Shown here one piece after another: positions 46,701 to 58,700 of a stretch of DNA of 64,000 bases. The translations under genes were made by a program, and so were the position numbers. The DNA comes from Mactra quadrangularis (taxonomy: Eukaryota; Mollusca; Bivalvia; Venerida; Mactridae). Location: contig CM046296.1 in the NCBI GenBank assembly GCA_025267735.1, forward strand, positions 20,486,464 through 20,550,463, in the 5' to 3' direction. The notes under the pieces are model-generated. The model was not told where the DNA came from. It was given only the letters and a program-made list of their open reading frames with translations, and did no database searches. How positions within the stretch are numbered: position 1 is the stretch's first letter; each line of letters begins with the position of its first letter.

Positions 46701-49700
46701 GATTTATTATGAAACAAGTTCTAAAAATTTAGTTTATCACTCTTGATTTTGCTTCCATGTTTCCCAGTACTACTAAGCATTCAGATTAGGTTCTTGCTGA
46801 AGGAAAAATTGTGGTGTATTTTAGATGGGCTTAGAACCAATGTGGCGATGTCTATCTAAAGATAGTCAATTTTGTGTTGTAACTCATCTGCCTCGCTAGC
46901 TTATATTTAACTTTTTGAAGCCCCGGCTGTGGCGCAGTGGTTAGCATGTCTGACTTCCAATCCGAAGATCGCGAGTTCGAGTTCGGTCGCAGTAGGTCAT
47001 ACCCTATGTATGAGTTGTAGGCCTTGTGGTAGGGTAAGTTAGTACTGGTGATAGAAAAGTGTCCAGGAAACCTATAGTAGGAAGAGCTGGTCGTAGTATT
47101 TATGACCTAAATATGTGTTGAATATGACGTAAAACCTAATAAAAAATAAATAAATATTTTTTTTAAATAATTGGAAGAAGTACATTTTGCGTGTTTAGCA
47201 CCAAACGGTTGTAACTCAATATAAGAAAAGAGTGAGTCACTACTGTTTTGCGCTAAACCTGCGAAATGTATGTGAAAAATCTAATTTTATCAAAGTAAGA
47301 CAATAAAAATCTGTAACTTACAGGCAGGGACCAGGAAATCGCCGGTTTTTCGGTTTTCGGACCGATTTTTTCATTTTGGACCGATTGAGATTTCAAAATC
47401 CGTAAAAAAATCGGTCCGGGAAAAACTCGCAAAATTTGACCTCAAACCTTTAATTTTCATAATTTTCAAGAAAACGTATTGATAAAATGTTATCATACAT
47501 CGATCAGTTGAATAAACCCACTTGTTTATTGCAGTAATATCCTGCTTAATTGTCCATAAGTTATATCAATGACCCTGTATATGTATCCATGGTTACATGT
47601 ATCATCGGGGGTTGACGCAGTGATATTTTTTTAAGATCGAGCACAGCAAGGTACGCTTGATTTGCACTCGATTAATTTGAAGAACAGCAGAAGAATATGT
47701 TCTTACTTAATTGTGTCCATCAAACCGATTACGTTTTTCAATCGGTCTGTCTGAAACCTGTAAACTTGTTAAAAACAATAATGTTTTGTAAACAAGAAAA
47801 CAATTTAATTGCTTTTGTTGTCAAAAGAAATTATCTTAGGACATGTATCTACGCAAATTCTTATAAATCGAAGGTACAATTGTTGATGCTCAAAATTCAA
47901 CCTCACTTCTCTCTTCTTTGATGAACAAATGATAAAGGACCAGTTTACGGATGACGTCACAAGCACCTGCTACCTATATTTTGGCTGATTCACTGGTTGG
48001 CAGAAAGAAACCAATGTTTACATACATTTGATAGCAGCAGAATTTTTAAATCAAGATAACTTTTTTATTTGTTGGCCGATTTTTATGATATTTATAATGT
48101 TAGAAAGCTTTTGAAATTCATATTTTTAAAATATGAAAAAATTGCCAAAATTTTGATTTAAAAAAATATACGAGGTGAATTAAACCTGTCATTTGAACTA
48201 TCATTTGTCTATCTTCTTGCCGGTTTGAAGCACTAGGTTTAAACACTCGCTAATAAAAAACAATTCTTTTTCGACAAATAATTTTTAAATATTCAATATA
48301 TGAATTTCAAGACCTTTCTAGTGATATAAAATACTTAATTGTTTGATGACAAATGACTTAGTAATTGCAATTTTAAATTTACTGTGTTTTCATTGTATTT
48401 ACTCGCTATCATTTCTTGCCAACCAGCAAACGGTTACCTGTAGTTTTTATCATCTCCTTGTTACTATTTATAGACATCATATCAATAACAATGAACTGGT
48501 CTGAATTCCAAATTCAAAGAAAATAATTTTCAAAACGAACAGTTTTGTCATTAATTTATCTATAAATAGGTGTACTATGCACGATTTGATAATCTTTTGT
48601 GTTAAACGAAACCGCTTGAACCATTGTGATGAGATGTCATACATTTTCGAGACCCACGCTAAATCGTCACTTCGTATGAGAAACGTTTTAATCTACGTGT
48701 GTAATTAAAAAGCTTATCATTATTTTACGTTTGCAAACGATGCTTAAAAATGCGATACATTTACTTTGGACCCGTTTATTGTGCATGCGCAGTTAAAATA
48801 ATTCCCCCACATTATGACGGAGTTTTCCAACAATATTAGAACTAGGTGAAACAGCCTTTTTCAAGTTCTGTTTATTGAACTGAACGACGATTGCGGGGAG
48901 TAATTTCGGAAAACACGTCTTTATGCTAAATAGAAGTTAAGTTTTGTAAAAATTTAAACAAACAATGCCAATGTATCGTATGCATTCCTAATAAAAGGGA
49001 GCAAAAAATAAGTACTAACATGGTCGTGTATAAAGTACAGTAAACGGTCGGGTCCGTACGGTACACGTTAAAACCCGTATCCGGTACTCGGACGGCTTTG
49101 GACCGATTGACTTCGGCGAATTTCCTGGTCCCTGCTTACAGGTGAAAGCAAATTATACGTTACTCAAATTCTGTCTGAGATATTTAGTCAACTTTTCATA
49201 TATGTTATTGAATTTGTTGTTATTAAATATCTTTTCAAAGAGTCGAGATAATCTGATCTTTTTTGCTTATGAGTCTTTGACCATTATTTCTTAGCTTCTA
49301 ATTCTTAACTGTTGATAAAACTAAATAAAATAAATCATGGCTCATTTTGTCATTGTGTTCTACAAAATGGCTTAATGTTTTCTATGTACTTATAAACATT
49401 TCTTGTGGTGTATGTTTCCAGGTGTTTATATGTGAGGACTCAGGCCAGTTTGTATTATTACGACCATTGACTATTAGTACAGCTACACTCAGTGTAATTG
49501 GTACAGAAAGCACCCTTCTTTTAGAGAAGCAAATGCTATTGTCGTGTTCTACAAATATGGAGAAATTAAACAAGGAGACAGGCAAGGTGGTTGGTTCTAA
49601 AGATGATCTGATAAATAGACTGGTCTCATCTGTACATGTTTCCAAACAAAATGGTGAGATTTTTATGATTTTTAGCTCGACTTTTCGAAGAAAATGAGAG

Positions 49701-52700
49701 CTATTGCTATCACTTTGGCGTCGGCGTTGGCGTTTGCGTTGGCGTTGGCGTTGGTTTTCAGGTTAAAGTTTTTTGAAACACTTATAACTTCAACACTATC
49801 CAAGTTATTTTATTGAAAGTTGGTATACTTATTAAGTGGGACTATATTAACCATTCTGTGAAAGGGGATAACTCTGGATGAATTATTTTATGAGTTATTG
49901 CCCTTTTATAATTAAATAATTGCAAAATATGAGGTTAAAGTTTTTCCTATGTATAATATCTTCAATACTGATCAATTCATTTGACTTAAAGTTTGTATAC
50001 TTATTTGTCAGTACAATATCTACACCACTGTGAAGGCACGTAACTGTGGATGAATTATTTTTAGAGTAATTGCCCTTTTATACTTAAGAAATTGCAAAAT
50101 ATGAGGTTAAAGTTTTTCGTATGTAGAATATATTCAATACTGATCAAGGTATTTGACTTAAAGTTTGTATACTTATTTGTTGGTACTGTATCTACCCGAC
50201 TATGAAGGGATGTAATTGTGGATGAATTATTTTTGGAGTAATTGCCCTTTTATACTTAAGAAAAATGCAAAATATAATGTTAAAATCATTTCTATATGTA
50301 ATATCTTTAATACTAATCAAGATATTTGACTTTAAGTTTGTATACTTAGTTATGGGTACTATATCTACACAACTATAAAGGGACGTTACTTTGGATGAAT
50401 TATTGTTGGAGTTGTGCCCCTTTATACTTAAACATTTAAGATTAAAATTTGTTCTCATGGGATATATTTAGAACTTATAAATATATTTGAATGAAAGTTG
50501 GAATACTTATTCGTCAGTTCTTCATCTATCGGACTATAAAGGGACATAACTCTGGATGAATTACTTCAGAGTTATTCCCCTTTATACTTTGATATTTAAG
50601 GGTTATGTTTGCTCAAATTTAATATATTTTGTTTGATAGAAAGTTAGTATACTTTTTCATCAGTACTACATCTAGTTGAATACAATGTGACGTAATAATT
50701 GATGAATTATTGTTGGAGTTGTGACCCTTTTCAACTTTTTAATTCGGGAGAAAGTATTATGAAGTGAAATATTTTCAATACTTAAGAAGATATTTAAATG
50801 ACAATTAGTATGCTTATTCATCAGTACTGCATCTACGCGACTACAAAGGGACATAACTCATGATGTTATTTTTTGAAGTTATGCCCCTTACTTTAATTTT
50901 GAATTTTGTTCAAATTGAAATACAATGTATTTATAGTTCTTCATATAGATATTTAAATGAAAGTAGGTATGCTTATTCGTTGATACTATGTCTACTTTAC
51001 TCTGAAGGGGCGTTACTATGGATGAATGTTCTAGGAGTAATGCCCCTTTTATATTTTACAAATATGAATTGGTAATTATTGTTTGACTGAATTATATACT
51101 TTCAAAAATTATGTCCTGTCTTGAAATTACTTTTGTTTAAAGATAAGCCTTGCCATGAACAAAACGCCCGAAAAGTCGAGCGCGCTGTCCTTGGACTGCT
51201 CTTGTTACTTCTTATAAATGCACTATTCAATTACTAGAGAGGACATTTGCATGGTTCCGGATTGAACTAAGTTTCAAATATCTCAGTTTGCTATGGACAG
51301 AGTAGGTTGATTGACTGCTTCAATATGACAAAAAGATAGGAGATAAAATGGCGTAAAACACCCTTAAAGTCTTCTACGCATGCTTTTAAAACAATGTATC
51401 AGTTCACAAAAATGTCTAAGTTGTCTTTGTAAAGAGTTATCAAAACTGTCTGAGCTATAGATTTTATATGTTTTGGTTTTAATATTTTTGATTTGCTAGC
51501 CAAAAAGTGCTTGCCACTGACAGACCCATGGAAGTTAAAGGACAGGATTTTAAAAACCTGAGAAAGAATTCTTTTCCTAATTCAAGCTGCTGAAATCAGG
51601 AATTTTAGAGGATTTAAATATCATAAATTAGCCCATACAAGCAATAATTTCAGATTGCATTAGGTGGCACATGTTCAACTTTAGCATGTTTTATTATATG
51701 CAGGAAAATCATGATTTTAGACTAGGTTAGCTATGACCTATATATGTACAGTGTATCTAATATGTTGATATATTTCAGATACAAGGGAGATATCCACTGA
51801 CACATATAACTTTGATGCTAGTTATATGGATAGATGGATTGTACCTGGTCAGTCTGAAACATTACAAAAATTAGTGACAAAACTTTATTCTAGGTAAGTA
51901 CAAATGTATTTAGTTTATAGGCCAGTGTTTTTTTAATGTTTTTTCTTGAACTAGGAAATTAGTAAAGAGAAAGAAAAAGGATAGATGCATAAGTCAAGTT
52001 TATGTTTTAGTATGAATATTACTGTATGAAGATGGAGATAATAGATATAGTTTGATGTGCTGACAAGTCTACTGATCGAGGAGTTGTGGGTTTGCATCCT
52101 GAGTAGGCATTCTTTCATTGGGTTTGGTCATGAAATAATTTCTATGGCCTATCTCCTTCCTACCACTGATTGTAAATCATATAGGGCAGCTTTCAGTCAC
52201 TGATAGAAGTATGTGCCTAGTGAATGGGTTGACTGACTGCCATGATATAAACTATGAAAAATGTTTCTATGGCATTAAACTCAACCAAAAAATATCAGTT
52301 TTAATGTATTTTTACTTATTTGTGTTGACAGGATATCAGACTTAGATTTTCTTTCACCTGATGAGACACATTTATTAAAGCAATTACAGACATGTTATAA
52401 ACAGAAGAATAAACCTCCTGGTTTAAGAGATACAAGTACACCTACAACAAGTAATGGTAAATTGATTACATTTAAATTTATACCTTTTATTTTTTGCTAT
52501 CCTAAGACTGCCAATATTCAGTGGATCAGCTGATTTCATAGAAACTTTGCCTTTAGTGTTTATCACCTAATATACGAGGGTGAAGTTCCAATTTAGGCGT
52601 CGACCTCTGAAGGCATTCAATCAGCTTTGTAATAAGTAGTGGCTTAGAGTTGTAACGTATATACATGTATAGTGGTCTGAAACAGCAGTTTATGATTTGA

Positions 52701-55700
52701 TTAAATAAGGATGAGTGGTTGACACTTTCAACAGATTTCTAAATTTGGGTTACCCCCTCCCTCCACCCAGTTAAGGTGATTGACTCCAAATTTCTTTATC
52801 CTCTTGCCAGTGAGGAAAAGTGAGTCACTTTAAACAATGTAATTTTCCCCTAATGCTGTAAAAAATCTCAAATTGAAATATAATTAATAAGGTTTCAAAA
52901 GTATCTTATATTATTTAAATGTTTTATGTGTATTTTTCAGCTGTTACTCCAGAGATAACAGATCAGTTTGAATTACCTGGAAAGAATAAAGCGTCAAGAT
53001 TATCATTAAGTCGTACAGATATGATATTATGTAAGAGTAAGGCTGTAGTTAGAGAACGTGGACAAATTAAAGATGATGTAAAGATTAAACCTGATAAAAA
53101 CAAGAAAGAAGTTGTAGCTAATATTGCAGGTATTTTATATAAATTACAGTTAAGACTGTCATATGCGACTGTCAGATGAACTTAAAAAAGAGGTTCGATA
53201 TGACTTTGAGTCTTTAAAAACGGGCTCCAAGTTTGAACAGGGTTAGATGAATTGCAAGTACCATTAATGGCAATATGTTTATTAAGGCTCTCACCTGTAT
53301 TTTAGTGTCATTGCTCTAAATTTATTGTATTATTTAAATGAATATCAATCACAATAAATAGCAAATTTAATTCTAGTAATTTTTGAAAATACACCATTCT
53401 GTACATCTGCAATGACAGGGAATGTATCACAAAAAGGTCCTCATTCATTAAACCATGTTCTATTGTTGATATGATATGTAAGACTGCTGTAGCATGTTAA
53501 TGTATGCTGAAAAGTTGCTAGCCTTAAGTTAAGTCTTGTCTCTTGACCATTACACCATTATTGGCTGCAGTTTGTTCATAATTTGCTTGCCTCAAATATA
53601 GTATCTTGTCTCTGTCATTGAACCTTTGTTGACATCATGGTTGAATGTTTTCAGTATTAATACTGATTTCAGTATTTTGAAAATGAATAACTCTATGTAA
53701 TTTATAAGAAATATGTCTCTTTCAGTATTTTTAAAGTAGATTTTCAGTATATTCATAACTTTCAACTTTCACTCATGTGACTATGGTTCATGTTATATTT
53801 GATAGATTTTACAAGTGAAGAAGAGTTAAAACAGTATCTACTATCTAGTTATGAGAGAATTATAACAGGGGAGACAACTTGTATTGATACCACTGTATCA
53901 TCTATGGTGACTGTTGTTGTTCATTATATCAAACAAAATGTACAATGTGATAATATAGAGGTAAGTTTGAATACCTAGTTTATTAATGATTATTCTAGAG
54001 CTTGGAGAAAGGGCAGGGTGGCGAAAGAAAGGGAAAGGGTGCATAAGAGGGTTGATGTTTTGAAGTAACTATTTCTGCAGAGGGAGGAGCAAAAAGGGCG
54101 TGTAGGAGAGAAAAGGGGCAGGGTGCTGTGCCCTGTGAATTCAGCTTTAGAATAATGGATGAAACTTATTGTCTTGTACACATGTACATTGTTCCATTTT
54201 ATGTAGAATGATCTTTATAACAACAAATTATATGGTTATGGTGTAAAAAGTTTTTGGTGTAGTGCACTGTGCCACATATTAACATAAATGAAAACCTTCT
54301 CATACATTGTAGCAATGTTTTGAACTATGACATTGCCGATTAATATGAACATTGATAGACATTGAAATATCTATGATTATTATACCCCCGCTTCGAAGAA
54401 GAGGGGGGTATACTGTTTTACCCTTGTCCGTGTGTCCGTCTGTCCGTTACAAAATTTCCGTCGCAGTTTTCTCAGCAACTATAACATGCAGCAGCCTAAT
54501 ACTTTGCATATTGCTTCATCCCATACTCCCATGTGGTGTAAAGCGATTTCATGCTCCTTGCTCATCCACTTCCTGTTTGTCGCATATTTTTAGATTTTTG
54601 CGGGGATATCATTAGTGAGCATTAGCTCACAGATTTACTTGTTCTTTTTGCAAAATATTTTATTGTAAAGATATGTGCTTAGAATGATACTTTAAACCTT
54701 ACAGGAGAGATGTATAAAGTTACTTGAGGAGACTGTATTGACAACAGGTGCTCTGTTGAGAGAAAAGTTTATGAATTCAACTGATATTACAGATGAACAG
54801 AAAATTGCCGAGTAATTATATTGTTTGTTTTATATTTAATATATTGGTTGTCAAGAATAATATGTTGACTTTTAGCTCAATAGTTGAAACAGAAAGTCAG
54901 ATTATCATATTTCTTTTTTTTTCTTAAGAGATAGAAACGCTAATTGAAGTACTTGTTTAAATAATTTCAATTCATAAGTATTAAACCTAATATATTGTTC
55001 CCTGTACTGAATTTTGTATGTATGTATTTTCTCATTTGTGTATCAAAGGTATGTAGTTGCTGATCTGTAAATAAATAGAAAAGAAAGTTCAACACCAGAT
55101 CCAACTATAAAAGAAAGAGGTTCTAGAAAATGGCCTATTCTCTCTGAGTGGTTAACATGTTAAACCAGAGAAAGAAAGTCTAAGTGCCTATGCCTATTAG
55201 CATACATTTTCTATTATACAAACTGCGCATAAATTATTACTATTACAGATATAAGACACAGATAATGTTAAGATTAGAGATTATATCAACTATACAAAAT
55301 AAAGATCAGACAGAAGAAGAAGACGGTGATGAAGAGGTTTGTTGTATCTCATTCTTGTATTAATTTTATTCCATCTCTAGTTCAACACTAACAGTACCCT
55401 GGGATGCTGAGAAACTAAAAAGCTTGAGAAATCCCTGTAGTTTATAGCTGGGGATTCCTTTAGGATCCTTGAAAAATTGCACTGTTCTTCCATGAACTTG
55501 ATTTTTCATAAATTGTTCATCACTTTTTGTAACAGCAACTTTGTAACCCAAATCTTGTCTTTTATTTTGGAGAATTCCATAATATAACAGACTAGGCATT
55601 CCACCAGGATCCCAGTTAGAAACAGCGAGTGTCGAATGCTGATGTGGGTGATTTTATAATTTTGCCAAATATTTTCCTCTGAATTTCAGTGTTAAGCATG

Positions 55701-58700
55701 AAAGAAATTTTTGAATGTGTTCTATATTTTCAGATTGTTGGTTTTTTACGAGCCTTGTCTTTCTTGTCAGAGCCTGGACTGTTGTCAAAGTTTATGGAGA
55801 CATGCATTGTAACAAAGTAAGTATTCTTTGATGATGTTAAGTAAATAACGATTATTTCTCTAATTATTATTGTGGTATTTGCATTTAAAGTAAAGAAATC
55901 TATATACCAAATTTTGGAACTTGGAAAACTTTGTTTTTATCCTTTGAATTGAACAACAGTGTATTTCTAAATTTATCATTTAATAGAAAGTAAAATTATG
56001 ACAATCATGTTGTTACTAACATCATTATAAGGTTGAAGGTAGTTCTGTTTATTTTGTTCTGCTTATAGTATGAAAATAAAAACATATTAACTAGTAATTT
56101 GTATTAATATACTGTATACTACGCAGCATAGTGAGTACTGTAACTATTTTAGTTTTAACACCACATTATGACTAACATACTGAGTTAATAATATTGAAAG
56201 TTTAGAAATTTAAGGTAGGGTTAGTAATTTGACTATTTTTATATTTCAGTTACATACATAGTATACCACAGACACTAGGAAATCTGTATGATGAGTTAAT
56301 GCAACCATTACCTGAGGAATTATCTAATATATTATCACCAGATAGTATAAGTCCACAAAGATCAGTATTTAATGATTCACTGACTAGTGGTCCACCATCT
56401 ACTAGAACTAGGTCACATGACTCTGTTGGTCCATTTAGTCAACCAGGATCTCAAGCTTCCTTTAACCTGGATTCTTCATTAAATAAATCCAGGTAAGTTA
56501 GTTCTAACTTTTTACTGGCTAGTAAGGTTTAGTGGATTCTAGCTTGCTGGGTATAGATGATTTAGCCTCTTTGGCTCTTGATGTGAGAAAAATGGGCAGA
56601 TGACAACTGAGAATGTTAGTCAAGCTTTGAAAACAACTGATCAATTTAATTTAATAATTTGAGTTTGTATGGAGCTTATAATAAATCAAATTGTCATAAT
56701 ATTTTTACAGTTTTTGCAGATATTGGCTGGAACAAAATCTAGCTTTGCAATACCTCAGACTTTAAATAAAATGTATTCAGCTGTTCTTTAACTTTTGCAT
56801 AGGCAATTAACATTATTTCTGGAAAAAAAAAAGAAACAGCATATAAAATGACCATGATTAACTACCATATTCAAATCTAATATTCATAAAGCTAAGAAAC
56901 TTGTGTTCGGCTTGACATTATCATTCGGTTGAACCCAGACAAACTTACATGTTACTGTATATTATGTGTTTACAGAGGTGGTAGAAAACTGATGCACCAT
57001 TACAGTGTTGATTTGGGTACCAAACGTCAAATTGTTGTTGATAAAGTATCTAATAAAAAGGTATTTACACTTAAATATATATGATATCATTTCATAGATA
57101 GAAATTTTCAGATGTATACGCATGTGTCTAGGTGACTCCAATATTACATTGTTAAATCAGGACTGCTTATTGCTGGTTTCAATAAAAAATTTTTAACTTT
57201 GCATGAACTACTGTGTGATTGCTGAAGATTTTCCCTCTGATAAGTTGTTACCTCTTCAGCAATTTTATCAGTGAAGACTGCAAAATAAATAGCTACCCCT
57301 GACCAATTGTTTGTAAATTTATTCAACAATAGACTGTTACTAGTCAATATAACACTTTCATATTTTAAAGTCTCTGTCATTCTCATTAATTAATAGTTTG
57401 AATAGTATGAAAATATTTAATGATGGGAGATTTCATCATCGATCAATTTGTAGATACAGTTTCCCTAGCTGTAAAATGGTCAGAGCTTGTCATGATACTT
57501 TATATCATGATTAATAAAATGCGATATTGTGATCAAACTAGATTTAGACCAATATGATTAAAACCCGATCTAAAATTTTCCGCTCGCCTACTCGCTAATT
57601 TAGATCTGGCCGTTTTCAATCGAGAGTCACGTTCAGGTGACCTTTTCTCATCATAATATTAATGATGAAATTGTTATGAAACGTAACTTGTTTACATCGT
57701 CTACGTCACGCAATTTGAAATAAGCTGTATATTCGCAGACTGTGAATAACACCACTGTTAAATTGGCTTGCAAACCTTGGTCTAAAATAAAATTTATGAA
57801 ATCAAAATGTTATTAATAGTGTTTGGCCTTGATGAAAGCTACACATTGATTGGTCGACATAAAGGTCATCTCGACGTGACCCTCCATTGAGATAGTAGAG
57901 ATCTTGTATGACAATGCTCTACAGGATATCTGTTCATGGAGATTGGATTTAGACCACCTCCCAATATTTTGACCATCATGAAAATGTATGTAAAGAATAT
58001 TGTTACAGAAACAATTGCGTACTCTGTGGGATTATGTTAACATCTGTGTCAGTAAAGTAAACATATGCTTCATTATCGTATGATCAAGATCTTTAATTAT
58101 GTTGGTTTTTTTGTGAATTACAGAGTGAGAAAAGATCAACAAAGAAACGTAGAGAGAGTCATAGACACAGTAAAGATAAAGTTGCTAAATCATTATTTGA
58201 TAAACCTAAAGATGGTGTGAAACTAGAACGACGTCAATCTGTTCATGTCATGCAACATTCTAATAAAACACCCAAGAAAACACCTAAGAAACAACTTCTG
58301 AATAGCCCTAGAAGTAAGCTTAATATTTTATTTTTTGTGATTTCTTGTGTTTTATTGTATGTGAACTATTGATGTGAAAGAAAGTATGAAAAATAGTTTT
58401 AACCTTTACTTCTTGATTTATTTGGCTTCAAATATTATTTCTAAACTTTTACATTTTAGCTTATCTGTGCTATGAGAGATAAATCATTTCTCCTGTGTCC
58501 ATGCATTCATACACCATCAACTTCTTTATTCTTGTATCATCTTATAAATCACTCTGTCTATATTGCAAAAAATTGGCAGGAATGTTCCTTGCTTGTATCT
58601 CTCACAAAATTGTTTCATTCTACACAACAATTCTGGTTGCCGTTGCAACGAAAAGGAGTTTAAAGTTAATATTTAGTTCTCATTAGTTTAAAGTGAGCCA

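Noticed and set aside
46925..47000. Functional tRNA gene
   Set aside because: The head is tRNA-like, but its 3' half does not close the acceptor stem and it continues into a SINE body and A-rich tail.
57144..57386. 80-codon minus-strand frame in TICRR intron 14
   Set aside because: No splice sites or family match; weaker than the frame at 55366.
57550..57960. Possible element with GATCTAAATT/AATTTAGATC hairpin and TTTAGACCA at both sides
   Set aside because: The outer motif is direct rather than inverted and no target duplication was found, so boundaries cannot be supported.
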